A stretch of DNA of 28,720 nucleotides from UBA11164 sp002420085 (GCA_031976395.1 DALYLJ010000020.1:1-28720); one strand, 5' to 3'. Shown: positions 1-8,078, counted from the stretch's first letter. The notes: a model not told the origin generated them from the sequence alone. Translations and numbers: made by a program.

Positions 1-72
1 GAGTGGACGGGACTCGAACCCGCGACCCCCGGCGTGACAGGCCGGTATTCTAACCGACTGAACTACCACTCC
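1..72 (-). tRNA. tRNA-Asp (anticodon GTC), 3' end cut by window edge
   Basis: Read on the minus strand, the cloverleaf starts GGAGTGG at 72. The anticodon loop is CTGTCAC, giving GTC (Asp), and the T-loop is GGTTCGAGTCC. The last acceptor base, the discriminator and any encoded CCA lie beyond position 1. It is 108 bases downstream of tRNA-Val on the same strand, with no terminator seen between them, so the two are probably one transcript. Confidence 0.95.
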
Positions 73-180
73 GCGCCGTGAAACTCGCTTTGCAGCGCAT
101 TACCACGAAACCTGTTGACCTGGGGCTGATCCTCCCAAATCTGCGACACCGTGATCCGACCGCTGTCACCGATCGGATGC

Positions 181-255
181 TGGTGGGTGCTGAGGGTTTC
201 GAACCCCCGACCCTCGCCTTGTAAGGGCGATGCTCTACCGCTGAGCTAAGCACCC
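181..255 (-). tRNA. tRNA-Val (anticodon TAC)
   Basis: The minus-strand cloverleaf has acceptor GGGTGCT pairing with AGCACCC, the anticodon loop CTTACAA (TAC, Val) and the T-loop GGTTCGAAACC. CCA is encoded at 183-181. It lies downstream of hupB and upstream of tRNA-Asp. Confidence 0.96.
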
Positions 256-375
256 TGGCGAGCCGACAGCAACCGGTGTAGCCATTGCATCGAAATCAAG
301 CTGCTGATCAGACCGATGCAACATCACAACATCACCGATTACTTCAATTGACTTGATCGTCCCGGTGAGCCGCTC

Positions 376-405
376 ATTCTAGCATGAATTTTGGCAAACC
401 GCCAA
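376..405 (-). promoter_or_regulatory. Putative extended -10 promoter for tRNA-Val/tRNA-Asp
   Basis: On the minus strand, TTGGCG (405-400) is separated by 18 bases from TAGAAT (381-376). The -10 box is preceded by TGC, the extended -10 signature. A start near 369 would give a leader of about 115 bases before tRNA-Val. The match to sigma70 consensus is seen; activity is inferred. The -35 box sits in a small inverted repeat (TTGGC/GCCAA). Confidence 0.5.
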
Positions 406-424
406 GACCTGCCGAGCGAGTTGC

Positions 425-697
425 TCAGTTTACAGCATCCTTCAGGCCCTTGCCAGCCTTGAAGCCAGGAATCTTGGTGGCCTTGATCTTGATGGTCTCG
501 CCCGTGCGGGGGTTGCGACCGGTGCGGGCAGCCCGCTTGCGAACCTGGAAGGTTCCGAAGCCGACCAGGGTGACACTATCGTTCTTCTTCAGTGCCTTCT
601 TGATCACTTCGACCACGGCATCGATGCAGCGAGCCGCGTCAGCCTTCGACAGATCCGCAGCGCCAGCGACCGCATCAATCAGTTCAGCCTTATTCAT
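425..697 (-). CDS. hupB: DNA-binding protein HU (beta type)
   Basis: This 90-residue histone-like protein binds and bends nucleoid DNA as a dimer. It begins MNKAELIDAVA and has the family's central GFGTFQVRKRAARTGRNP segment, leading into the DNA-binding arm and the closing helix. Ninety residues is the exact usual length. The start at 697 was chosen because AAGGGAG lies about 9 bases upstream and the family starts at this methionine. An open frame continues upstream to 895 but its extra sequence does not look like HU. The gene follows lon on the same strand, as in many Gammaproteobacteria, but a separate promoter is visible at 834-862. Confidence 0.97.
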   Translation of the reverse strand: MNKAELIDAVAGAADLSKADAARCIDAVVEVIKKALKKNDSVTLVGFGTFQVRKRAARTGRNPRTGETIKIKATKIPGFKAGKGLKDAVN

Positions 698-833
698 ATT
701 CGATGACTCCCTTGAGCAAGTTATCCCCACGAACTTGTATCCAATCGAACCAGTGCGTGTGGAGCAAGCGCCTGGGCTTCGACCGACCTTGAGTCGCGTC
801 GGCCCGAAGAGGGAAGGCCGCCGCGCTTGCGGT

Positions 834-862
834 TTTATACCAGCGCCGCGCACGCCGTGCAA
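834..862 (-). promoter_or_regulatory. Putative sigma70 promoter of hupB
   Basis: On the minus strand, TTGCAC (862-857) is followed after 17 bases by TATAAA (839-834). The -10 box matches consensus at five of six positions. Transcription would start near 827, leaving a leader of about 130 bases before hupB. This is a pattern match only. Confidence 0.55.
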
Positions 863-904
863 CACCGCAAGCCCAATATCGGCGCGGTTTTCCACTCACC
901 AGGC

Positions 905-928
905 CGGATCGCCGACGTGGCCGATCCG
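905..928 (-). other. Inverted repeat downstream of lon
   Basis: CGGATCG at 905-911 pairs with CGATCCG at 922-928. It lies about 20 bases past the lon stop, between lon and hupB. There is no T-tract on the minus strand, so it is not a standard intrinsic terminator. It could stabilise the lon mRNA 3' end or be incidental. Confidence 0.3.
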
Positions 929-947
929 ACTTGACAAATGGCCTCGA

Positions 948-3398
948 TCAGTGTCGCTGTGTCGGGCGCGCCTCATCCTCGGACGCAACCGCCGGAGCCA
1001 CGGTCACTGCCGTCTCCGTCTCAGGAACCGCACCCGGTGCCAGTGGGCGTTCCAGCGCAACATCGAGAACCTGATCGAACCAACGCACCGGCACGATCTC
1101 CAGATTCTGGATCAGGGTTCGCGGCAGGTCGGCGAGATCCTTGCGATTCTCTTCCGGAATCAGCACGGTATCGATGCCACCGCGCAATGCGGCCAGCAGC
1201 TTCTCCTTCAAACCGCCGATCGGCAGCACTCGACCGCGCAAGGTGATCTCACCGGTCATCGCGACATTGGCACGCACCGGCACCTTCGACAATACCGAGA
1301 CCAGGGCGGTGGCCATGGCGATACCGGCACTCGGGCCATCCTTGGGCGTGGCCCCCTCCGGCACGTGGACGTGGATGTCGTGGTGCTTGTGGAAATCGGG
1401 GTCGAGGCCGAGCGCCTGCGCGCGTGCCCGAACCACCGACAGCGCCGCCTTGGCACTCTCCTGCATGACATCGCCCAGTTTGCCGGTCAGGGTCAACTGG
1501 CCCTTGCCGGGCACCAGGGCCGCCTCGATCTGGAGCAGATCACCGCCGACTTCGGTCCAGGCCAGGCCGGTGACCAGACCGACCTCATTGGCCTTTTCGG
1601 CGCGTCCGAAGTCGAAGCGACGCACACCAAGGTACTTGCTCAGATTCTTCGGTCCGACGTGGACCGTGCGCTTGCTGTTCTTGCGCTTTCCGGCCAGCGG
1701 AACCGGGCCGGCCAGCGCGATGTCCTTGACCACCTTGCGGCAGATCTTGGCGAGTTCGCGCTCCAGGTTGCGGACACCGGATTCGCGCGTGTAGTAGCGC
1801 ACCATGTCGCGCACCGCACCCTCGCTGATGCGAATCTCGTCGTCCTTGAGGCCATTCGCCTTGATCTGCTTCGGCACCAGGTAACGCTCGGCGATATGCA
1901 GCTTCTCCTCCTCGGTGTAGCCGGGCAGCCGGATCACTTCCATCCGATCCAGCAAGGGTCCGGGAATGTTGAGGGTGTTGGCGGTGGCGACGAACATGAC
2001 CTCGGACAGGTCGAGATCGACTTCCAGATAGTGGTCGTTGAAGGTGTGGTTCTGTTCGGGATCGAGCACTTCGAGCAGGGCCGACGACGGATCACCGCGA
2101 AAATCCATGCTCATCTTGTCGATCTCGTCGAGCATGATCAGTGGATTGCGCGCCCCGGCCTTGCTGAGGTTCTGAACGATCCGTCCGGGCATCGAACCGA
2201 TGTAGGTCCGTCGATGACCGCGAATCTCGGCCTCGTCGCGGACACCGCCCAGGCTGATCCGAACGAACTTGCGATTGGTGGCGCGTGCCATGCTCTGGCC
2301 GAGCGAGGTCTTGCCGACTCCGGGTGGGCCGACCAGACACAGGATCGGCCCCTTCATCTGCTTGACCCGAGACTGCACGGCGAGGTATTCGAGGATGCGC
2401 TCCTTGACCCGTTCCAGTCCGTAATGATCAGCATCGAGCACGTCCTGTGCGGCGCGCAGATCCTTGCGGACCTTGCTGCGCTTGCTCCAGGGGACACCGA
2501 CCAGCCAGTCGACATAATTGCGGACCACGGTCGCTTCGGCCGACATCGGCGGCATCTGCTTGAGCTTGTTCAACTCGGTGCGAGCCTTGGTCTCGACCGC
2601 CTTGGGCATGCCGGCCCCAGCGATCTTCTTGGCGAGTTCCTCCATTTCATTGGGCACGTCCTCGCCCTCGCCCAGTTCCCGCTGGATCGCCTTCATCTGT
2701 TCGTTGAGGTAATACTCCCGCTGGCTGCGCTCCATCTGCGACTTGACCCGGCCACGGATGCGTTTTTCCATCTGCTGCACGTCGATCTCGCCATCGACCA
2801 GGCCGATCAGCAGTTCCAGCCGAGCGCCGGTATCCAGGGTTTCCAGCAGCTTCTGGCGATCGGCCAGACGCACGCCCAGATGCGCCGCCACGGTGTCGGC
2901 CAGGCGATCGGGATCGTCGATGCCGGCCAGCGTGGTCAGCAGTTCCGGCGGCAGCTTGCGATTGGTCTTGACGTACTGCTCGAACAGGGCCAGCAAGGTC
3001 CGGGCGGTTGCGTCGAGCTCACGCGGGTCACCGCTGACGATCGACGGCGCCGGCCGGGTCCGGGCCGAGAGCACGCCATCGACATCCTCGATGGCATCGA
3101 TGGCCACTCGACGCTCGCCTTCGACCAGAACCTTGGTGGTGCCATCCGGCAGCTTGAGCAATTGCAGCACCTGGGCCACGGTGCCGACCCGATACAGATC
3201 GTCGGCGCCGGGGTCATCGATGTCCGGGCTGTGCTGGGCAACCAGCACGATACGCTTGTCGGCCGCCATTACGGCATCGAGGGCGCGAATGGATTTCTCG
3301 CGACCGACGAACAGCGGAATGACCATGTATGGATAGACGACGACGTCGCGCAGTGGCAGCACTGGCAACGCCTGGACAGTCTCGGGGATGCTTGCCAT
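948..3398 (-). CDS. lon: ATP-dependent protease Lon
   Basis: Lon is a cytoplasmic AAA+ serine protease that degrades misfolded and regulatory proteins. The 816-residue protein has the N-terminal substrate-binding LON domain (LPVLPLRDVVVYP near the start). A coiled helical region follows, then the AAA+ module with Walker A GPPGVGKT, and a C-terminal protease domain. The catalytic dyad is Ser690 in KDGPSAG and Lys733 in GGLKEKL, 43 residues apart as in E. coli Lon. The start at 3398 (MASIPETVQ) has TCTGGAG upstream; a further 11 in-frame residues upstream look non-coding. It sits between clpX and hupB on the same strand. A heat-shock-like promoter precedes it. Confidence 0.97.
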   Translation of the reverse strand: MASIPETVQALPVLPLRDVVVYPYMVIPLFVGREKSIRALDAVMAADKRIVLVAQHSPDIDDPGADDLYRVGTVAQVLQLLKLPDGTTKVLVEGERRVAIDAIEDVDGVLSARTRPAPSIVSGDPRELDATARTLLALFEQYVKTNRKLPPELLTTLAGIDDPDRLADTVAAHLGVRLADRQKLLETLDTGARLELLIGLVDGEIDVQQMEKRIRGRVKSQMERSQREYYLNEQMKAIQRELGEGEDVPNEMEELAKKIAGAGMPKAVETKARTELNKLKQMPPMSAEATVVRNYVDWLVGVPWSKRSKVRKDLRAAQDVLDADHYGLERVKERILEYLAVQSRVKQMKGPILCLVGPPGVGKTSLGQSMARATNRKFVRISLGGVRDEAEIRGHRRTYIGSMPGRIVQNLSKAGARNPLIMLDEIDKMSMDFRGDPSSALLEVLDPEQNHTFNDHYLEVDLDLSEVMFVATANTLNIPGPLLDRMEVIRLPGYTEEEKLHIAERYLVPKQIKANGLKDDEIRISEGAVRDMVRYYTRESGVRNLERELAKICRKVVKDIALAGPVPLAGKRKNSKRTVHVGPKNLSKYLGVRRFDFGRAEKANEVGLVTGLAWTEVGGDLLQIEAALVPGKGQLTLTGKLGDVMQESAKAALSVVRARAQALGLDPDFHKHHDIHVHVPEGATPKDGPSAGIAMATALVSVLSKVPVRANVAMTGEITLRGRVLPIGGLKEKLLAALRGGIDTVLIPEENRKDLADLPRTLIQNLEIVPVRWFDQVLDVALERPLAPGAVPETETAVTVAPAVASEDEARPTQRH

Positions 3399-3449
3399 GT
3401 TCGGGCTCCAGACGGATGGTCGCCCGCGCATCGGGGACCGATGCCAGTG

Positions 3450-3478
3450 TAATGGGGTTTGCCGGGGGTTATTGCAAG
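3450..3478 (-). promoter_or_regulatory. Putative sigma32 (RpoH) heat-shock promoter of lon
   Basis: On the minus strand, CTTGCA (3478-3473) is followed after 15 bases by CCCCATTA (3457-3450). E. coli heat-shock promoters read CTTGAA, about 13-15 bases, CCCCATNT. The box ends about 50 bases before the lon start codon. E. coli lon is also RpoH-controlled, which supports the call. A weak sigma70 reading of the same bases (TTGCAA, 17 bases, CATTAC) is possible. Confidence 0.6.
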
Positions 3479-3535
3479 CCGAGCCGCAGGTCTCGCGAAC
3501 GGCAGATTCCGGGGCCGCGATGGCGGCCCGTGATC

Positions 3536-3550
3536 AGGTCAGGTCAGGTC
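3536..3550. repeat. Three tandem copies of AGGTC
   Basis: A pure 5-base tandem repeat (AGGTC three times) lies in the clpX-lon gap, about 15 bases past the clpX stop. No function is evident. Confidence 0.6.
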
Positions 3551-3565
3551 AAGCCAAGGCCACCG

Positions 3566-4846
3566 TCACTCGGCGGCAGCCTTGGGCGAATGCTGGACAC
3601 CCGAATAGATCAGGTAGGGCTCGGCCTGATGATTGATCACCGATTCATCGACCACGACCTTGCTGACGTTTTCCTTCGACGGCAACTCGAACATGGTGTC
3701 GAGCAACACGCCTTCCAGAATAGTCCGCAGGCCACGGGCGCCCGTCTTGCGTTTGAGCGCCTTCTGGGCGATCGCGGTCAGGGCATCCGGACGGATTTCG
3801 AGGTCCACGCCCTCCATCTCGAACAGCTTGCGGAACTGCTTGCTGACGGCATTCTTGGGCTCGGTGAGAATCTGCACCAGGGCTGCTTCGTCAAGCTCCT
3901 CCAACGTCGCAACCACCGGCAGACGGCCGACGAACTCTGGAATCAAGCCGAACTTGATCAGGTCTTCCGGCTCGACTTCAGCCAACACCTTGCCGATCTC
4001 GGTCTTGCGGGTCTTGCTCTTGACCTTGGCGCCGAATCCGATGCCACCGGCATCGGTGCTGCGCTGCTCGATCACCTTTTCCAGACCCGCGAAGGCACCG
4101 CCGCAGATGAACAGGATATTGCGGGTATCGACCTGCAGGAACTCCTGCTGCGGATGCTTGCGCCCCCCCTGGGGCGGTACCGAGGCGATGGTGCCCTCGA
4201 TCAGCTTGAGCAGGGCCTGCTGGACGCCCTCACCGGAAACATCGCGGGTGATCGAAGGATTCTCGGCCTTGCGGGAAATCTTGTCGATCTCGTCGATGTA
4301 GACGATCCCGGTCTGCGCCTTCTCGACATCGTAGTCGCAGTTCTGCAGCAGCTTCTGGATGATGTTCTCGACATCCTCACCGACATAGCCAGCCTCGGTC
4401 AGCGTGGTGGCATCGGCGATGGTAAACGGAACGTTCAACAACCGGGCCAGCGTCTCGGCCAGCAGGGTCTTGCCCGAACCGGTCGGGCCGATCAGCAGGA
4501 TATTGGACTTGGCCAGTTCGACATCGTCGTTCTTCTGACGGCTCTCGATCCGCTTGTAGTGGTTGTAGACCGCAACCGACAAGGTCTTCTTGGCGCGTCG
4601 CTGGCCGATGACGTACTGATCGAGCACGTCCATGATCTCACGCGGCTTGGGCAGATGGCTGCGTGCCGCCTGCGCCTTCTCCTCCAATTCCTCGCGAATG
4701 ATGTCGTTGCACAGCTCCACGCATTCATCGCAGATGAATACGCTCGGGCCGGCGATGAGCTTGCGCACCTCATGCTGGCTCTTGCCACAGAAGGAGCAAT
4801 AGAGAATCTTGCCGCTGTCGGGGGATCGGCCCTGGCTGTCGGACAT
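3566..4846 (-). CDS. clpX: ATP-dependent Clp protease ATP-binding subunit ClpX
   Basis: ClpX is the AAA+ unfoldase that recognises tagged proteins and feeds them into ClpP. The 426-residue protein has the N-terminal zinc-binding domain, with cysteines 17, 20, 39 and 42. It also has Walker A GPTGSGKT (residues 120-127), Walker B IVYIDEIDKI, and an IGF tripeptide that fits the loop known to dock on ClpP. The start at 4846 (MSDSQGRSPD) places the zinc domain where E. coli ClpX has it. 28 further in-frame residues upstream are proline- and arginine-rich and look non-coding. The Shine-Dalgarno (CAGGCAA) is modest. It follows clpP by 117 bases, with a possible own promoter in the gap. Confidence 0.97.
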   Translation of the reverse strand: MSDSQGRSPDSGKILYCSFCGKSQHEVRKLIAGPSVFICDECVELCNDIIREELEEKAQAARSHLPKPREIMDVLDQYVIGQRRAKKTLSVAVYNHYKRIESRQKNDDVELAKSNILLIGPTGSGKTLLAETLARLLNVPFTIADATTLTEAGYVGEDVENIIQKLLQNCDYDVEKAQTGIVYIDEIDKISRKAENPSITRDVSGEGVQQALLKLIEGTIASVPPQGGRKHPQQEFLQVDTRNILFICGGAFAGLEKVIEQRSTDAGGIGFGAKVKSKTRKTEIGKVLAEVEPEDLIKFGLIPEFVGRLPVVATLEELDEAALVQILTEPKNAVSKQFRKLFEMEGVDLEIRPDALTAIAQKALKRKTGARGLRTILEGVLLDTMFELPSKENVSKVVVDESVINHQAEPYLIYSGVQHSPKAAAE

Positions 4847-4881
4847 GCTGAAATTGCCTGTACTTGGGTCGGTCTGATCGG

Positions 4882-4887
4882 AGGATA
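4882..4887 (-). promoter_or_regulatory. Possible extended -10 element for clpX
   Basis: The minus strand carries TATCCT at 4887-4882, preceded by TGC (extended -10 form), about 35 bases upstream of the clpX start. No convincing -35 box was found. E. coli clpX has a promoter in the same gap, which is the main reason to list it. Confidence 0.3.
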
Positions 4888-4930
4888 GCACAGGGCGGCG
4901 GGGGGTGGCGTCCACCCTGCCCGGCCCCAC

Positions 4931-4954
4931 CCGGCACGCTCGGGGGCGTGCCGG
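4931..4954. other. Perfect inverted repeat after clpP
   Basis: CCGGCACGC (4931-4939) and GCGTGCCGG (4946-4954) form a perfect 9-bp stem with a 6-base loop, 10 bases past the clpP stop. No T-run follows on the minus strand. It may attenuate or stabilise the clpP-clpX transcript. Confidence 0.4.
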
Positions 4955-4963
4955 CCGGCGGGA

Positions 4964-5608
4964 TCAGCCCGGCTGGATGGTCTCGTCGCCGCGCCGATCA
5001 AGTACTTGATCGATCAGGCCATATTCCTTGGCCAGGGCTGCGCTCTTGAAATTGTCGCGGTCGGTGTCATGGGCGATCCGCTCGATCGGCTGACCGGTAT
5101 GGTGGGCCAGGATGCCGTTCAGGGTATCGCGCATGGCGAGGATCTCACGCGCATGGATGTCGATATCGCTGGCCTGCCCCTGGAACCCGCCCAGCGGCTG
5201 ATGGATCATCACCCGCGAATGGGGCAGCGCGTAGCGCTTGCCGGCGGCACCCGCCGCCAACAGCAGGGCGCCCATGCTGGCGGCCTGGCCAACGCAGATC
5301 GTACTGACATCCGGCTTGACGAACTGCATGGTGTCGTAGATCGCCAGCCCGGCGGTCACCAGGCCACCGGGCGAGTTGATGTAGAGGCTGATGTCCTTCT
5401 CCGGATTCTCGGCTTCGAGAAACAGGAGTTGGGCGATGATGACGTTGGCAACGTGGTCCTCGACCGGCCCGACCAGGAAGATCACCCGCTCTTTCAGCAA
5501 GCGCGAGTAGATGTCGTAGGACCGCTCGCCGCGCGCGGTCTGCTCGACCACGATCGGAACCAGATTGAGTGCCCGGGGCTCCATGCTTCCCGAGTGAATG
5601 CTGCTCAT
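4964..5608 (-). CDS. clpP: ATP-dependent Clp protease proteolytic subunit ClpP
   Basis: ClpP forms the tetradecameric serine peptidase chamber that partners with ClpX. The 214-residue product carries the catalytic triad Ser111 (GQAASMGA), His136 (MIHQPLGG) and Asp185 (DTDRDNF). This numbering coincides with the E. coli precursor, which has a 14-residue propeptide, so the start at 5608 (MSSIHSGS) is well supported. CTGGAGC lies about 10 bases upstream. A later methionine at 5584 would remove the propeptide-like part, and an upstream one at 5662 would overlap tig. The gene is 43 bases after tig and before clpX, the standard tig-clpP-clpX order. Confidence 0.97.
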   Translation of the reverse strand: MSSIHSGSMEPRALNLVPIVVEQTARGERSYDIYSRLLKERVIFLVGPVEDHVANVIIAQLLFLEAENPEKDISLYINSPGGLVTAGLAIYDTMQFVKPDVSTICVGQAASMGALLLAAGAAGKRYALPHSRVMIHQPLGGFQGQASDIDIHAREILAMRDTLNGILAHHTGQPIERIAHDTDRDNFKSAALAKEYGLIDQVLDRRGDETIQPG

Positions 5609-5651
5609 GCGCTGATGCTCCAGCTTGAAATCGTTGGCGGAGAATACCGCA

Positions 5652-6959
5652 TCAGCCGCCACGCGCGGTCTTCATGACCTCGCTGAACGGCATCGATTCG
5701 ACCTTGACCGAGGAGTGGTCGGCGATCCATTCGATCACCTGCTCCTCCAGCACACTGGCGCGCAGGCCCTCCAGCAGGCGCTGATCGGAGCTGTAAAGCT
5801 GGATCACCTGCTCGGGCTCTTCGTAGGTCGATGCGATGCTCATCAGGGTCTCCTGGACCCGCTTCGAATCGAGTTTGATGCCCTGCTGGCGGGCCAGTTC
5901 GGCCATGGTCAGGCCAACCGCAACACGCCGCCGAGCCTGCCCCTGGAACGCCTCGGCCGAAACCGAGACATCCTTCTGACCCTGCTCACGGGCGCGCGCC
6001 TCGGTACGGGCAGCCAACTGCTGCGCCTCGGCATCGATCATGCCTTTGGGCAGATCGCGCTCGCCGTAACGCTCGAACAGGCGTTCGGCGACCTGATTGC
6101 GCAGCCGCGCCAACAGGGCCGACTTCAATTCGCGCTCAAGATTGTTGCGAACCTCGACGCGGAAACGCTCGATGTCGCCATCGACGATGCCGAAGCTGGC
6201 GACGAACTCGCTGTCCACCTCCGGGATATGCGGCTCGGAAACGCCAACCACGCGCACGAAGATGCGCGCCGGCTTTCCGGCAACGTCCTTGATCTGCCAG
6301 TCTTCCGGATAGGTCGCCTCGACAGTCACCTCATGACCGGCCTCGGCGCCGAGCAGGGCGGCATTGACTTCGGCCAGCATGCCCGGCGCGCCGAGTATGA
6401 CGGCACCGCGCTCGCTGCCTTCGGCCGGACGACGCACGCCATCGACCTCGGAGTGGGATTCGATCGCCAGCGCATCGCCATCGACCGCAGCCCGCTCGAC
6501 CTTCTTCCAGCCGCGCCGTTGCTGGCGCAGGGTCTCGATCATCGCATCGATATCGGCCTCCTCGACGCTGGAGGTATAGCGGGTGATCGCCAGGTCGGAC
6601 ACATCGATGTCACCGAACTCGGGCACCACCTCGAAGGTGGCAACGTACTGGATTTCGCCCTCGTTGGCCTCATCGACCTTCTCGATGCTGGGCGCTCCAG
6701 CCGGCCGCAGGCTCTGCTCGCGAACGGCCTGACTGAACGTACTGCCGAGCAATTCGGACATCGCCTCGTTGCGGACCTGTGAGCCGTAGCGCTGCTCGAT
6801 CACCCGACGCGGCACCTTGCCGGGCCGGAAGCCCTTGAGCTGGACAGTTCGGGTCAACTCACCGAGACGGGCATCGATGGCGTTGACCAGACGCTCGGCC
6901 GGGACGCTTACGGTCAGCTTACGCTCAAGCGCGCCGACGCTCTCAACTGAAACCTGCAT
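5652..6959 (-). CDS. tig: Trigger factor (ribosome-associated chaperone and prolyl isomerase)
   Basis: Trigger factor binds at the ribosome exit tunnel and shields nascent chains. The 435-residue product starts MQVSVESVGALERKL and has the ribosome-binding signature GFRPGKVPRR near residue 45. A central FKBP-type PPIase region and a long helical C-terminal chaperone part follow. Length is close to the usual 430-450. The start at 6959 has an AGGAG 4-8 bases upstream; the extra five in-frame residues upstream (MAGEN) come from the ribosome-binding-site region. It lies 95 bases downstream of tRNA-Leu on the same strand with no clear terminator or promoter between, so part of its transcription may come from the tRNA unit. 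Confidence 0.96.
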   Translation of the reverse strand: MQVSVESVGALERKLTVSVPAERLVNAIDARLGELTRTVQLKGFRPGKVPRRVIEQRYGSQVRNEAMSELLGSTFSQAVREQSLRPAGAPSIEKVDEANEGEIQYVATFEVVPEFGDIDVSDLAITRYTSSVEEADIDAMIETLRQQRRGWKKVERAAVDGDALAIESHSEVDGVRRPAEGSERGAVILGAPGMLAEVNAALLGAEAGHEVTVEATYPEDWQIKDVAGKPARIFVRVVGVSEPHIPEVDSEFVASFGIVDGDIERFRVEVRNNLERELKSALLARLRNQVAERLFERYGERDLPKGMIDAEAQQLAARTEARAREQGQKDVSVSAEAFQGQARRRVAVGLTMAELARQQGIKLDSKRVQETLMSIASTYEEPEQVIQLYSSDQRLLEGLRASVLEEQVIEWIADHSSVKVESMPFSEVMKTARGG

Positions 6960-7053
6960 GTTTTCTCCTGCCACGCTCGCACCTGCTGTAGTGTCTTGAC
7001 CCGGACCCGCGCTGGCGGAGACCGGGGGCGGTCCTGCCCGGCTGGCCGGACGA

Positions 7054-7138
7054 TGGTGCGAAAGGAGAGACTCGAACTCTCACGGGTTACCCCACTGGAA
7101 CCTAAATCCAGCGCGTCTACCAGTTCCGCCACTTTCGC
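7054..7138 (-). tRNA. tRNA-Leu (anticodon TAG)
   Basis: This is a class II tRNA with a long variable arm. The anticodon arm is CTGGA-TTTAGGT-TCCAG, giving TAG (Leu). Acceptor GCGAAAG pairs with CTTTCGC, and CCA is encoded at 7056-7054. It is last in the Pro-Arg-His-Lys-Leu series and precedes tig. Confidence 0.96.
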
Positions 7139-7177
7139 CCCCCGCCAACCGGCCGGGTGAATTCCGAAGGTGAGATT

Positions 7178-7253
<76 letters not shown>

Positions 7254-7317
7254 GCCGACAACCTCTACCGCCTGGGCGGAGACCTCGGAAGCGGACTATT
7301 GTGCCGCATCCTGGGAC

Positions 7318-7395
7318 TGGGGTGGAAGACGGGACTCGAACCCGCGACATCTGGAATCACAATCCAGTGCTCTAACCAACTGAGCTACATCCACC
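7318..7395 (-). tRNA. tRNA-His (anticodon GTG)
   Basis: The anticodon is GTG within CTGGATTGTGATTCCAG. The gene encodes the extra G at position -1 and C73, the identity elements of tRNA-His, plus CCA. The acceptor stem reads GTGGATG against CTTCCAC, leaving a U-U mismatch at pair 6-67; the other pairs are canonical. Confidence 0.95.
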
Positions 7396-7456
7396 GTTGA
7401 ACCTGTTCCGCGTCGCGCTCCCCCGTCGCGCCTGATCTTTCCTGTCATCCGGTCGG

Positions 7457-7533
7457 TGGCGCGCCCGACAGGACTCGAACCTGTAACCCTCGGCTTAGAA
7501 GGCCGATGCTCTGTCCGGTTGAGCTACGGGCGC
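7457..7533 (-). tRNA. tRNA-Arg (anticodon TCT)
   Basis: A 77-base cloverleaf with acceptor GCGCCCG/CGGGCGC, anticodon loop CTTCTAA (TCT, Arg) and encoded CCA. It is second in the Pro-Arg-His-Lys-Leu unit. Confidence 0.96.
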
Positions 7534-7601
7534 GGAGTGTACACATGATACCCGCGCTCCGACTGCCGCGCACCGCTGCCGGTCGCGTCCCCGGCATCCG
7601 G

Positions 7602-7678
7602 TGGTCGGGGCAGAGGGATTCGAACCCCCGACATCCAGCTCCCAAAGCTGGCGCTCTACCAGACTGAGCTATACCCCG
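7602..7678 (-). tRNA. tRNA-Pro (anticodon TGG)
   Basis: A 77-base cloverleaf with acceptor CGGGGTA against TGCCCCG, anticodon loop TTTGGGA (TGG, Pro) and encoded CCA. It is first in its unit, about 40 bases after a strong predicted promoter. Confidence 0.96.
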
Positions 7679-7725
7679 GCGGTGCAAGCCCGGTCTCGCC
7701 AGCACGCTGCCGGCGCAGCCGGGAG

Positions 7726-7754
7726 ATGTTACGTCCCGAGGGCAACGACGTCAA
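7726..7754 (-). promoter_or_regulatory. Putative sigma70 promoter of the Pro-Arg-His-Lys-Leu tRNA unit
   Basis: On the minus strand, TTGACG (7754-7749; five of six consensus bases) is followed after 17 bases by TAACAT (7731-7726). The sequence after the -10 box is C/G-rich (CTCCCGG), like discriminators of stringently controlled stable-RNA promoters. That regulation is inferred. Confidence 0.65.
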
Positions 7755-7766
7755 CGCGAACCACCG

Positions 7767-7797
7767 AAAAAAGCGAAGGCCGGCGGTAAGGCCGGCC
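7767..7797 (-). terminator. Probable intrinsic terminator after tRNA-Arg(ACG)
   Basis: On the minus strand, GGCCGGC (7797-7791) and GCCGGCC (7784-7778) form a 7-bp stem with a 6-base loop. TTCGC and six T residues (7772-7767) follow. The T-run is displaced 5 bases from the stem, so termination may be partial. Confidence 0.55.
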
Positions 7798-7806
7798 CCG
7801 CAGATA

Positions 7807-7883
7807 TGGCGCGCCCGGAGAGATTCGAACTCCCGACCACCAAGTTCGTAGCCTGGTACTCTATCCAACTGAGCTACGGGCGC
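7807..7883 (-). tRNA. tRNA-Arg (anticodon ACG)
   Basis: A 77-base cloverleaf with acceptor GCGCCCG/CGGGCGC and anticodon stem-loop CCAGG-CTACGAA-CTTGG, giving ACG (Arg; A34 is normally deaminated to inosine by TadA). CCA is encoded. It has a predicted promoter upstream and a terminator downstream, so it looks monocistronic. Confidence 0.96.
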
Positions 7884-7895
7884 GTTGAGCTGACC

Positions 7896-7924
7896 ATTAT
7901 GACGCCGCTCGTCGCGGTCGTCAA
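7896..7924 (-). promoter_or_regulatory. Putative strong sigma70 promoter of tRNA-Arg(ACG)
   Basis: On the minus strand, TTGACG (7924-7919) and CATAAT (7901-7896) each match consensus at five of six positions with the ideal 17-base spacing. This is among the best promoter matches in the window. It lies between the tRNA-Ser terminator and tRNA-Arg(ACG). Confidence 0.72.
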
Positions 7925-8019
7925 CGCCTTGTTGATGATTTCTGCCGCCGAAGCCCTGCTGCCTGAGCATGCGCCTCGACCATGGCGTGACCCAGGCCCG
8001 ACGACCGGGCACGGCACAC

Positions 8020-8041
8020 AAAAAACCCCGCTTGCGCGGGG
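8020..8041 (-). terminator. Intrinsic terminator after tRNA-Ser(GCT)
   Basis: On the minus strand, CCCCGC (8041-8036) pairs with GCGGGG (8031-8026) around a 4-base loop and is followed at once by six T residues (8025-8020). It is a standard Rho-independent terminator 38 bases past the tRNA. Confidence 0.85.
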
Positions 8042-8078
8042 CTTGCTGCGTCTACCGGTGCGACCGGCAGACTGAATC

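Noticed and set aside
384..3452. A 1022-codon open frame on the plus strand opposite lon and hupB
   Set aside because: It is the antisense shadow of two certain genes in GC-rich DNA; its protein is rich in His, Gln, Arg and Asp with no domain.
4931..4954. An intrinsic terminator between clpP and clpX
   Set aside because: The stem is perfect but no T-tract follows on the minus strand, so it is listed only as an inverted repeat.
7445..8021. Short open frames across the tRNA cluster
   Set aside because: They read through the tRNA genes and are artefacts of tRNA sequence lacking stops.
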